A stretch of 64,000 bases of DNA, taken from contig CP085827.1 of NCBI GenBank assembly GCA_020809705.1, positions 1,550,001-1,614,000 of the forward strand, written 5' to 3'. This document shows positions 1 to 9,217 of this stretch, piece after piece. Positions within the stretch are counted from its first letter, which is position 1. Every line of letters starts with the position of its first letter. The translations under genes were made by a program, and so were the position numbers. The DNA is from Calonectria ilicicola. Taxonomy: Eukaryota; Ascomycota; Sordariomycetes; Hypocreales; Nectriaceae. The notes under the pieces are model-generated. The model made no database searches. It worked only from the letters and a program-made list of their open reading frames with translations, and had not been told where the DNA came from.

Positions 1-752
1 TTGCAATGTGTCAAAGAAAAAGTGCAGTCAAATAAAGAAAACCGCCCGAGCCTCCCACTATCTCCCGTTATATCCCGGCTTTGTCACTCCTGCGTTGAGG
101 CAGCAAGTAAAACCATCAAAGTTCTCACGTCACTTAAGAAGAATAAAACAATTGGTGAGTTTGCTCTTGTTAACCTAGGAGGTGAGGTCTATACATCTTT
201 TTCTAATACTAAGCAGCTCATTTTGGCTACTTTGATTTGGATGCCACTTTTTCAGCTGCGTTTGTGCTGGTTATGATGGGATTCATTGAGAGCAGTAATC
301 CCAAAGAACCGCCAGAGGGGCTCCTTCAAGCTTCGGAGGTACTTCAATATCTGTCTAGTGCAGGAAACAAGGCAGCTCAGCAACGCCTCCACGAACTGCA
401 AGTATTTTGCAGTCACGTATGGTCGCCAGACGATACCTGGAGATGGCTCAGTGACCAAAATTTGATCGCAGCATCCACCGACCTAGTGGACCCGGGTCTT
501 TGTAGCCCCAATCAAAACCCACTGAGCGTGGTTGAGGCCAGTAGTAATTCATGGTTGAGTTCAAGACCACCTGAATTAACAGGTATTGACACTGGGGGAT
601 TACTATTTAACTTTGAGTCCATGGATGCTTTTGTGGAAGTTGATCTAACAGAAGAGGCGGGTGATATTTATTCATCCTTCAATGACCCTAACCTGCCATT
701 GACTGGAGTTGATGAGTTGGATTGGGCCGAAATAGGCAAGATATTTCAATAA
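1..752 (+). CDS. C-terminal part of a fungal-specific transcription factor (5' truncated by window)
   Basis: The open frame enters from the window edge. I splice exon 1..154 to 214..752: the donor GTGAGT is at 155, the acceptor AAG ends at 213, and the 59-nt intron has a CTAAT branch. Splicing joins two frames into one helical stretch ending in AAHFGYFDLDATFSAAF and then VMMGFIE. This helix is typical of the C-terminal end of the fungal_trans domain in Zn2Cys6 regulators, where a CVEAA...T..LL helix precedes it; CVEAASKTI is visible here. The tail is acidic and rich in Asp/Glu, suggesting an activation region (inference). The zinc cluster and most of the regulatory domain lie upstream of the window, so the target pathway cannot be named. 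The stop is TAA at 750-752. Confidence 0.72.
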
Positions 753-931
753 GAAATGATAATTTGACCACAAAAGTTGTGTATATTTCCAGGATGAGTT
801 CATTGTATCTATGTTCTACTAGAAATTTAATGGCTAAAGAAGAAAACATGTGTAACCAGACGGAAAATCAGAGGGTATATTGAACAAAAACTATTTTACA
901 TGATTCTAACAGCACTGAACTCATTAAAGCT

Positions 932-1582
932 CTATGATTTCTCAGCTCTAGGTGCCTCGAGCTCATGATGCAGGATTTCCTTTCTTTCGCTTGTTGCTGT
1001 TTCCTTGTCGATAGTACCTGGCCGAGCAATGGCAGCACCGGCCAAGTTCAAGATGTTGTTGGCGCGAAGAAACATGCAGCTGTAGAGAGTGACACCGGTG
1101 ACAATCATCTCCTCTTGGAATTGTGCATCGAAAGCCTTGGGTCCCATAAATTCAAGGTCTCCAAGCCTATTGGGGACCCAGGGGTTGGTGGAAAAGCGAG
1201 CAACTGGCAGCTGGTTCTCGTCGAGGCAAACAAAGTCCCAGTTCTTGACACCGCATGAACCCACCCAGGTCATCGAATGAGGGGCGCCTGAGTCAGAATA
1301 GGTGTAAGAGAGATGATTGTACTCGGTCTTAATGCGCTTTGTTGCTTTCATGATGCCTTTGCGGCCATGGAGCTCATAGTCGGCATTGATAGAGATGCTG
1401 TGGAGCTTGCCGGTACCAATGATTGAGTCGTCGGCGATCCTCTTGTAGACGAGGTTCATGCCAAGAGTCTTGTGCTCAACCTTGTAGATAGGCTCATCGG
1501 GAGTTTGTTTGTTGGAGACGAAGTAGTGCCACTTCTTCCATGCAACGCTGATGTGAAAGACGGGTGGTTGTTGAGCGTTCAT
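932..1582 (-). CDS. Small conserved protein, possibly tubby/LURP-one-like beta-barrel
   Basis: A single-exon frame of 216 residues read from the ATG at 1582. The frame stays open upstream to 1789, but that part encodes a His/Thr-rich low-complexity run. The preceding bases (rich in CACCAC) look like leader sequence, so I prefer the internal ATG. The protein has no signal peptide or membrane segment. It is rich in alternating hydrophobic and aromatic positions (WKKWHYFV, YELHGRKGIM, WDFVCLDE) and has a 'PVARF' segment. This pattern resembles the small tubby C-terminal-like (LURP-one-related) proteins common in fungi. The family call is from overall impression only and is weak. Nothing in the neighbours explains its role. 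Confidence 0.6.
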   Translation of the reverse strand: MNAQQPPVFHISVAWKKWHYFVSNKQTPDEPIYKVEHKTLGMNLVYKRIADDSIIGTGKLHSISINADYELHGRKGIMKATKRIKTEYNHLSYTYSDSGAPHSMTWVGSCGVKNWDFVCLDENQLPVARFSTNPWVPNRLGDLEFMGPKAFDAQFQEEMIVTGVTLYSCMFLRANNILNLAGAAIARPGTIDKETATSERKEILHHELEAPRAEKS

Positions 1583-2965
1583 TTTGGCTGGGTTGGATTG
1601 GGTGATGGGAGAGTTGAAAGAAGTCTCTTGAGGTGATTGTTGTGATGGATGTGTGGTGGTGGTGGTGGTGTGATGGGTTGGTTGATGTGCTTGTCCTGAC
1701 TTGAGATAAGGCTGGTGGCACTTGTTACTTATATATCCTTGATGGCGCGAGAGAGGTTGGTGATGTTCGCTGCAGGTGTTTAAACCCAATCGACCTCAGC
1801 GGCTTTGATGCTGCGGATGGGCGTTCTCAGGGTTAGTCCTCTTAGGGCGATATGCGCCGCTGGGCCATCAATGCCTGACGTCAAAGCCGGAGTTGGTAGC
1901 CAATCAACATCCCTGTTCAGACTTCCTTATCGGGTCATCTTCTGCGCTGAGGAGGACGCTGTGGTGCTGGTGGCGCGCATTCATTGGTGCCGGCGCCCAT
2001 CCACGGCGATCTTAGCGCATCCTTCAGTGGGTGGCGGAGGCTGAGCATTGCTACGGCCAGCAGGGCTGATTGCTCTGAAAACCCCCAAATCCGATCCTGT
2101 TGTGGACACTCGCTTTGCGCGTATCCCACCATTTGTGGTGCGGCTGAATCCACCTTTCGTCATGGTGAGGTGCACCATGAACCTCAAAGAGCGCACCCCG
2201 CCGATCAGTACGCGAGAAACAAGATTTCAGTACGTGTATACATAGTGACTCACCTGCGCTAAATCAATTAAACAACAACCCAAACCTAAAAGCGTGAAAG
2301 CCGTCTGATAAGGACTTGCATCTTCGTTCCGCCAAAGACTTTGGCATTTTGCAACATTCCATCTGATGCATTAGACTGTGGTATCGAAATATGGATTGAA
2401 TGACGGCACAGACAAGATTGCTTGACCAATTAGTTGGGGGGACTTGGCCATCAGCCCTAGCGCAACTAACGACTGCACTGTAACAGTAAGCCAAAATAAA
2501 ACATTAGTCGGCGGTATCGATTGGCTTCCTTATGTCAACGGCTAAATTAAATTCTGGCCTGAAATAGCACGGACTTCGGAATTGATAGGTTCCAGGTGGA
2601 CACACATCAGAACATGGGATTCAAAAGCTATGTGAGGTGCTGAAATAGAAACTAAAAACAAAAACTTTGTGATCGGCATTAATGAGATCTACCACTTTCT
2701 GGACCAGTTGTAAAGGATTGGCTTCATGGCAGTAAGATTCAACTGAATATTTTGATCGATCAGATCAACTCTTGATGTTGAAACATGCCGACTGTGTTAT
2801 GGAATAAGTTGTGGATGAAATTCTTTAGTCAGACCCAAGGTCCTCTGTGTTTAGCCAAGAAATTCAAAGAATAAAATCTTAAGAAATGTAAGAATGGGGA
2901 TTATTTTAGATACTCAATGTATTTTTCTTGACCTTTTATGAATAAGTTTGGACATACCGTTTCTG
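1583..2965. other. Intergenic region, no supported gene
   Basis: About 1.4 kb between two minus-strand genes. The first 500 bases are GC-rich with several short overlapping frames on both strands, none with recognisable content. The rest is AT-rich. A CCAAT box lies near 1900. I see no RNA gene or repeat. Confidence 0.5.
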
Positions 2966-4779
2966 TTAATGTATCTCATAGGCCTCCAAGTCACACAGGC
3001 CTGCTTCCAACCATTCTATTGCTTGGCCGCTCATTAAAGTCTCAATAAATACCGCTGAAACAAACTTGTATCCCTCTTCCCCATGCCGAAGCAAAACCGG
3101 ATAGTGACATCCTAGCAAGATGCAAACCTTGTCTCCCTCCACAATGCCAGGCTGGCTTAGGCCTATTAGTGGATACGAAGTTGAGATACCAGTGGTACGG
3201 AGGTTCTCGATGGGTTCAGAAACAAAGAAGTGAAATCCACAGCAATTTCGATGGATTTCACTCAACAAGACTTCTCGGGCTCTGCGGTAGAATTGGGGAT
3301 TATCGTGCCTCCTTTGTTGACCCCTGCTATCATTATCTAGCTGCAGAGCCCACAGGAGATTTGAGCCATCCCTTCCCGCCATAATGGTGCGACAAAAGAG
3401 CCTTTTAATCGCCGTAGAATCGCCCGGGATGATTTGGGTAGCTTGGTACCACTCTTTGACGACGGTATTGATTTGATCGTTCTGTTCTTCACCCTCCAAG
3501 ACCAGACCACAGTCAGGCAGAGGTGATGCGCATCTTACTACGGTACCTACACAAAAGCCTATGGCACTGAGCGCTTCCCCATTAGGTGATATGCCAACAC
3601 TTGCTGGGCTATCCCTAGCAGCACGATCTGGTACCAAACCGTGGACTGCGCGCATTACAGGCCGGGCCTTGGTATATCTCCAGTCTGGTACCCAGGATGG
3701 AAGCTTGGCTGAAGGGTCGGAATCGGATGCTCCTTCCATCATAGTATGATCCGGAACACTCTGACAGATAATGTCGAGTTTGGACGTTGCATCGACAGTA
3801 GCCCGCACCGCCTCGATATAGACATCTCGGAAGGTGCACTGATCATTGTAATCAATCTTTAGCCCATCATAGATGGTTGAATGAACATTAGAGAAGCCGA
3901 GAAGTGCATAGACTTTGTCCCTCGGATCAGTCGCGTTCTTGTGGCGGTTTTTCCGGAGCAGATCCAAGAGCGGGTCCTTGGAAACTATGGGACTTTCTCC
4001 CATGATCTCACTCCCCTGGAATATAAACGCCAGCTGTTTTAAGAGGAAAAACGTTCCCGCATCAAAATCTTCAACCACCCTGCGCATGGATTTGTCCATA
4101 AAGGTGTTAAAGGACTTTGTGAACCGCCGGAGCGCGTCATAGGTCATGGTGAATTGGCCACACTGGAGCACGCCTTGTCGAGCAACACGAACCTCTTGCA
4201 TGATCCACAGCCGGCTCCAATACTCTCTGCCTATATGGATCATTTTACTGAGATACACATATCTTCGGCGTGACTCTAAATCATCTGAGAGCAACGACTG
4301 TTGAAAAAACTCGTCGGAGAAGTCGTGACTCTCTCCGCTCAAGAGGAGCCTGCTTGCCTCTGTAGCTTCATCTTGTCCATCTTCGCCTAGCCAGCTAATA
4401 ACTTGATCGGCATCACGGTAGATTTGGAGCATCAACTTCACTTGAGAGGCACGCTCATCGAAGTTTCTTTGGTCGATACATACGGCATCGATCCACATTG
4501 TCCTCGCTTCCGAGACAAGTCGAAGATGTCTCAGGGCGGCGCCGAGGTTTGAAGTCACAAAAAACTCGCAATCCTCAAGTAGTATGGATACCTTTTCTGC
4601 TGCGTTACCCCAGACATAGGACAATGCTTCATACTTGGGTGATCATTGAGAAACACGTGCGTGATGTGGCAACGAATTGGCTCCGAACCCTGGCCCGCAC
4701 TAATGGTGATAAGGCGGATTTCCCCACTCTTAGAGTCGAGCCCACGATAGACATATTGGGGTGTAGTGGTATTACTCAT
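2966..4779 (-). pseudogene. HET-domain (heterokaryon incompatibility) protein gene with a frameshift
   Basis: HET proteins trigger non-self recognition and cell death after fusion of incompatible hyphae. The reading frame starts at the ATG at 4779 and runs about 48 residues (MSNTTTPQYVYRGLD to VFLNDHP). The conserved HET start, YEALSYVWG, then appears in a different frame that stays open for about 550 residues to the stop at 2966. The junction is at about 4634-4640, where the sequence reads CACCCAAGTATGAAGC. One extra A would restore the usual DHPKYEALSYVWG, and no GT-AG intron can bridge the step. Downstream HET motifs are intact: MWIDAVCIDQRN, QVKLMLQIYRDADQVISWLG, SRLWIMQEV and a DPRDKVYALLG block. 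Only one lesion is visible, so this is either a recently inactivated allele or a single-base sequence error. Confidence 0.8.
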
Positions 4780-6704
4780 AATGTCAATAGAAAAACCCTA
4801 ACTTTGGGAAATTCTGGTTCAAAATAAAGCCAAATCCGTGATCACTGATGTAAATAAAAAGAACGAGAGATATTAGGCAGCAATCCTAGAAATGTTAGCT
4901 AGTCCTACCCCACGGCAAATCATGTGATTATGTTTCATGTTACCTGGATCAAATCAGCTTCAGACTACTGTATGCTGCGCAATTATGTTGAGTTTTATTC
5001 GTCCACGTCTACATGTCCATCGCGGCTACTATGCGGTTTGAGCTCTATCGACGTTGAAGCTCACACAGTACTGACCACCCCATGGCTCCTCGTATCATCG
5101 TCCTCCAAAAGAGATTCGACTCTGCGCGACCTAGATAAATTTTCGATGAGGACTCCTTCAACATGCATTGTGCGACACGGTTTGTCGATGCACATTACGA
5201 ATCAATCTAATTTTGAAAAGCCTTGGGCAAGCAACTCTTTGATGATACGAATTTCCGGTAACTGCACAGTTTCTGCTATAATATACATTTATGGACTTGT
5301 AAAATAGTTGCCTATTTCTAACATACGCCATGCATCCAGTGTGTTGCTGTTTTCTTAGAAGCAATACGCATGGACGCAAATATTTGAAACATGCATAACG
5401 GAGAACCTCGTTCGCCACAACGAGCCTATAGCTTGCTTCCATGGGTATAGGTAATATTTAGACAATGATAATAATGACCATTGATACGATACTTATCCTT
5501 GTACATAAAAGAATGCAATGACTGAATTACTCTAGGGATATAGAGTACACTTCCAAGATTCCGTGTCTTTATTTTCCCCTAGGAATCGTACTCTGCTGAT
5601 CAATTTATACGATGTACTTGCAATACGTCTTGGCTACTTTGAGTTTTGGTGACTGTGCAGGGAGGTATGTGATACAACGAGTGGCGGGCGGGGATGGTTC
5701 AGGTTCCAAGCCAACTGGCTGACGTATGGACAAGCCCCTGACAGGGGGCCCTGATCAACCAAGGAACAAGCAAATCTATGGTCAATCCTAATAAAGCTAT
5801 AGACGGAATCCATCGGATCCAATTTGCTCATAGTTTTCGTACAGTATTTCATCACAAAACGGTAACCACGATAGCTGCAGAGGGGAAAATTGGAATAAAT
5901 GAATTTCATTTCTTGAAAGCCTAGAGATATGACGTGCTAAAAGTAAATGTGCTGTGGCACTGCCGAATGAGTGGCATGAGCTAATATCTTCTTCCCCAAT
6001 ATTCATGTTCCTCTAGCTTGCCAAGAGCAGCTCTTGTCTTCTAGAGAATCACATAAAATATCAGTCCCCTCTTTCTAATCGATATCAATGGACAGGCGGC
6101 CAACTTGGACAGCGACAAATACGCCTGGACAGCCAAGTTCGGATTGGACAGGGGTCCCAAGCGTAAAGTTCGGGATGTACTGAGATAATTACCTAAACAA
6201 GATATACTTTCACGAATTAGAGTTGGTCAATTTCTTAGAATAGTTATATGATGTAATCCAAATTTGGTAAGATAATTCATTTTTGTTAGACAAGCGAACT
6301 AAATCTTCTGGCCCAATGCATTGGCCCAATGCCGATTCAACATGGCTGTTGCTGCTGACAAAATACATCGTACCAGAATCATCGAGGGTCGGGCTTGATC
6401 GAGGTGCTTTCTGCGAAATTCTTGGCAGATAAACATTTCCAGATTCATATGCATAAATTAGCGCTCTAAACCCAAAGCATCCCAACACGAGCCCCCACAT
6501 GTGATCAGGCTGGAGTTTGTGGTCAATTTAATTTCCGCAGGACGATCCATCCACCAGTTATATATCGGCCTCTTCCAAGTCCGATAAGGTGTTTTCTGTG
6601 CCACTCAAAATCCTCCTAAACACTTAAGACTATTTGTTGTTTTTAACCATAATCTAATAGCCATGTAAGAAGTTCATTCTCGTACACTGTGGTTTCTTGC
6701 TAAC
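4780..6704. other. Long intergenic region, no supported gene
   Basis: About 1.9 kb of AT-rich sequence. The longest frames (127 residues at 4924, 96 at 6210 minus) have no recognisable composition or motifs. Four copies of TGGACAG lie within 63 bases at 6089, 6106, 6126 and 6145. A TATATA box near 6558 probably belongs to the gene that starts at 6705. Confidence 0.5.
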
Positions 6705-7193
6705 ATGGTCAGGGCTTTTTCCAAAGTATTCCGTTCAATTGCTGTTCTTGCTAGTGCCCTGACGCTCGCTTCGGCATCTCCAATCGAATCCAACCAGAAG
6801 CGCGGGATCTGCCCTCTCTCCGAGCATACCGAACCTCCGACAGAGCCGTATGTGGTTGAAATTGGCATTGCCGACAACGAGAATGATGCCACTTGGACCG
6901 CTCTGGCAGATGTTGGCACGTCACTCACCTCTGTGCATGCACGCGCTATCCGAAGCTGGCTGGGAACGATTGATGTCGAGTACGCCTTCAACCATGCTTC
7001 ATCCGATATTATCACCTACGAGTGGGAAGTCTACCAGACCAACTCTACCTCTGCGACCCCTTCAAAGAGCCAATTCACACAGGAGGTCGAAACGAAGTTG
7101 AACCTAACGGGCTCTATTACCGACGGTCGTTACAGCCTTTGCGTTTACGATAATGGTGCTCAGAAGCTCCTTGTCAGCGTTGAACTTGAGTAA
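6705..7193 (+). CDS. Small secreted protein with Kex2-type site
   Basis: A single exon of 162 residues. The N-terminus is a clear signal peptide: basic start, then SIAVLASALTLASASP. A dibasic KR follows at residues 33-34 (SNQKR), a likely Kex2 cleavage site. The mature part, about 128 residues, has two Cys (GICPLSE and SLCVYD) and is rich in Thr, Ser and acidic residues. It could be a compact secreted beta-protein. The family is not recognised. A TATATA lies about 147 bases upstream. The leader contains an ATG directly followed by TAA at 6663-6668, a start-stop upstream frame. A GTAAGA...GCTAAC...CAG arrangement (6665-6712) would remove the start codon if spliced. Confidence 0.72.
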   Translation: MVRAFSKVFRSIAVLASALTLASASPIESNQKRGICPLSEHTEPPTEPYVVEIGIADNENDATWTALADVGTSLTSVHARAIRSWLGTIDVEYAFNHASSDIITYEWEVYQTNSTSATPSKSQFTQEVETKLNLTGSITDGRYSLCVYDNGAQKLLVSVELE

Positions 7194-7568
7194 ATATGCT
7201 ATCATAGAGAGGATCGGAATAATTACGTCAATATTTGCTTAGAAAGCCGTTTAATGTAAAAATTAATAGATTGAACTGTCAAGAGAGAATTTTAGGTTGC
7301 CGTGGTTGGGGGGTTTTCTCTGTGCAGGGTTTCCTAATCATGAATTCCATAAAACGTACTATGATAGACTTCTACTCAGATTAAAATGAAATATATTTGC
7401 AAATATGTGTCATCAAGGAGTAGATATAGAGACCTTTAGAATAGAGTAGATATAATACCGCTTCTGAGCGCCACGAGAACAGTCCGAGGGCCGAGCATTT
7501 CAAGTGAGAGGGGCAACGGGCCGCGGAAAAGAATGGAAGGCACCAAAAAGAGAATCACAGAGGGATGC
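7194..7568. other. Intergenic region, AT-rich
   Basis: 3' flank of the small secreted protein gene, ending at the Pol III terminator of the tRNA-Phe gene. Nothing else recognised. Confidence 0.5.
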
Positions 7569-7573
7569 AAAAA
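7569..7573 (-). terminator. Pol III T-run terminator of tRNA-Phe
   Basis: Five Ts on the minus strand, 8 bases past the tRNA 3' end. This is a normal RNA polymerase III stop and supports transcription of the interrupted tRNA gene. Confidence 0.7.
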
Positions 7574-7581
7574 GAATTGAT

Positions 7582-7709
7582 TGCGGTTTGTGTGGATCGA
7601 ACACACGACCTTCAGATCTTCAGTCTGACGCTCTCTAGAGAGATGGTTAGACTGGATGTGCTGGAGTTTTTCCAAGTTTGACAACTTACCCCAACTGAGC
7701 TAAACCCGC
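7582..7709 (-). tRNA. tRNA-Phe(GAA) interrupted in the D-loop by a 55-nt insert
   Basis: Read on the minus strand, the gene starts GCGGGTTTAGCTCAGTTGGG and ends with a T-arm (GTGTG TTCGATC CACAC), acceptor strand AAACCGC and discriminator A. The anticodon loop is CTGAAGA, giving anticodon GAA with no intron at 37/38. D-stem GCTC/GAGC and anticodon stem TCAGA/TCTGA both pair. One acceptor mismatch (G5-A68) is present. Between AGTTGGG and AGAGCG lies a 55-nt insert (7635-7689). Removing it leaves a textbook D-loop, AGTTGGGAGAGC. A box and B box are both intact, and a T5 terminator follows. Without removal of the insert the D-arm could not fold normally. This copy is therefore either a pseudogene or needs an unusual processing event. 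Confidence 0.85.
7635..7689 (-). other. Spliceosomal-intron-like insert inside tRNA-Phe D-loop
   Basis: The insert begins GTAAGTTGTC, contains AGTCTAACCAT (CTAAC branch motif) and ends TCTCTCTAG. These are the three signals of fungal pre-mRNA introns, and 55 nt is a normal intron length in this window. Excision exactly at GT and AG restores the canonical D-loop. The boundary can shift by one base because G flanks both sides. Whether it is spliced is unknown. Confidence 0.7.
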
Positions 7710-8282
7710 TTCGGTGAGCCTTCGACGTGACAGGCACCCATTTGTACCCGGTGAATGCGAAGGCTGGGAAGATGAATGGGGGTTTCGGCAGTCTATATTT
7801 TAAGACATTAGTGTCCGGTTGTTTAGCAATTGTTGACGAGTTGCTGTTCGCGTAGCTTGTGTTGGTTGTCATGAGAAAAACATCCAATGATCTGAGACGT
7901 GACACATGTGAAGTCAAAATTGACAATGCTGGACAATAACCACCTAATCTGAAGTTCATGAATGATAGTATAGGGTATTTTGCAAGATGATTGTTTATTA
8001 AGAGATCTTGTATCAATGCCATCTTGGATAGCATCATTGGTGAGAACGTACTGTCACATATATTGCCACTCCCATGTTTGTTTGAACTTTTCATCCAAGC
8101 CACCCAATTCACTTACTTTATAGCCCGAAAACAGTATATTTCTCTTCGTTAATCACTTTGTGCTCACAAGGGAGTGGGTTGTCCCCACCACACCAAGGAA
8201 GAATTTTCTTCATGGAACCCACTCGGCCCGTGCAAGTTAATGAGACGATTATGGCTCACCCGACATCAACAATTCGAGCCAC
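7710..8282. other. Spacer between two tRNA genes
   Basis: About 570 bases. A minus-strand frame of 166 residues (7612-8112) overlaps the tRNA and shows no protein-like features, so I treat it as chance. Confidence 0.5.
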
Positions 8283-8365
8283 GCCCGGTTAGCTCAATCG
8301 GTAGAGCGTGAGACTCTTACGAGTACGCGATCTCAAGGTTGCGGGTTCGACCCCCGCATCGGGCT
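8283..8365 (+). tRNA. tRNA-Lys(CUU) with a 10-nt canonical intron
   Basis: Acceptor GCCCGGT pairs with ATCGGGC (8358-8364), with T as discriminator base at 8365. D-arm AGCTCAATCGGTAGAGC and T-arm GCGGG TTCGACC CCCGC are intact. The anticodon CTT is at 8316-8318 and the anticodon stem is TGAGA/TCTCA. The 10 bases CGAGTACGCG (8320-8329) sit between positions 37 and 38, the normal place for eukaryotic tRNA introns. The intron's GAGT can pair with ACTC of the anticodon loop. A T5 terminator follows at 8405-8409. Confidence 0.93.
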
Positions 8366-8404
8366 GTTCCTGTATACGATTGCGAGCATATGCGAGGCTT
8401 TCTC

Positions 8405-8409
8405 TTTTT
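8405..8409 (+). terminator. Pol III T-run terminator of tRNA-Lys
   Basis: TTTTT about 40 bases past the tRNA-Lys 3' end. It is the first run of four or more Ts downstream. Confidence 0.5.
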
Positions 8410-9217
8410 GCTGTTCAAGATATCTTGAACATCCTTGGTGTATTTTTGGCGCGCTGGTGGTACGTACCCTCCTTATCAGACACACGATAAGGAAAGTGGG
8501 GACTACAGCATGTCGCATGCGCCCTCTGGAGGCTAAAATTGCAGTGCTCTTCCGAGTTGTTTCTTCAGGCGCAGGGGCAATATTCCAGAAATCAGAAAAT
8601 GCGATGTCCCGTTAAATCTTAATTGAGGTATTTCCTTCTTTACAGCCGGAGAAAACATAAAAAAAAAACTATGGAAAATTCACATATTCTGAAACTTCCG
8701 ACAAGATTGGAATGATACGAAAACCGTCTAACCTCCCTATAAGCTTGGTCTAAGCCGTGTATGGATAAACCAAAACAAGCATAACAAAAAGCACCCAGAA
8801 GAGTGTGTCGAGCTTGAAGAAATCCTAGTATTACATAATTCAAGGTATTTCGCTTACCTCGCGCCTCATCTTCCTGGAAACGTTCGAGAGCTACTGGATC
8901 TAGCCTAATTATGCGTAGCCAAACAAGTCATTTCCACAACTTCGCTAGGAGCTAGTGGCAATAGCGCTACTAGCTCGAGGAAAAAAAACCAGAGCTGAAC
9001 ACGGAGGCGCCAGATGCGTGCTTTTATTGGCCCTATTTCCTCATATTTTAAGCTTGGCTGAAGCTTAGCATCATTAGTTTGGTTGGTGACCCCTGACGCC
9101 CAGCCCTACATGATCTTCTTCCTCAACCATTCTTCTACGTATATACCCTTCATGTCCCCATAACAACATTCCTGGAAGCTTGGCATTCTTAGCTGCAGCC
9201 GTCTGTCACTCTTTACC
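8410..9217. other. Intergenic region and promoter of the PAN-domain gene
   Basis: About 800 bases with no supported gene. A CGTATATAC at about 9137 may serve the secreted protein gene starting at 9218. Confidence 0.45.

Noticed and set aside
1805..2262. Overlapping frames in the GC-rich segment near 2 kb
   Set aside because: Frames on both strands without motifs; expected from base composition.
6665..6712. Using the intron-like segment to start the secreted protein gene further upstream
   Set aside because: The spliced product starting at the upstream AT|G hits a stop after 14 codons, so the ATG at 6705 is kept.
7612..8112. Minus-strand frame of 166 residues
   Set aside because: It overlaps the tRNA-Phe gene and has no protein-like pattern.
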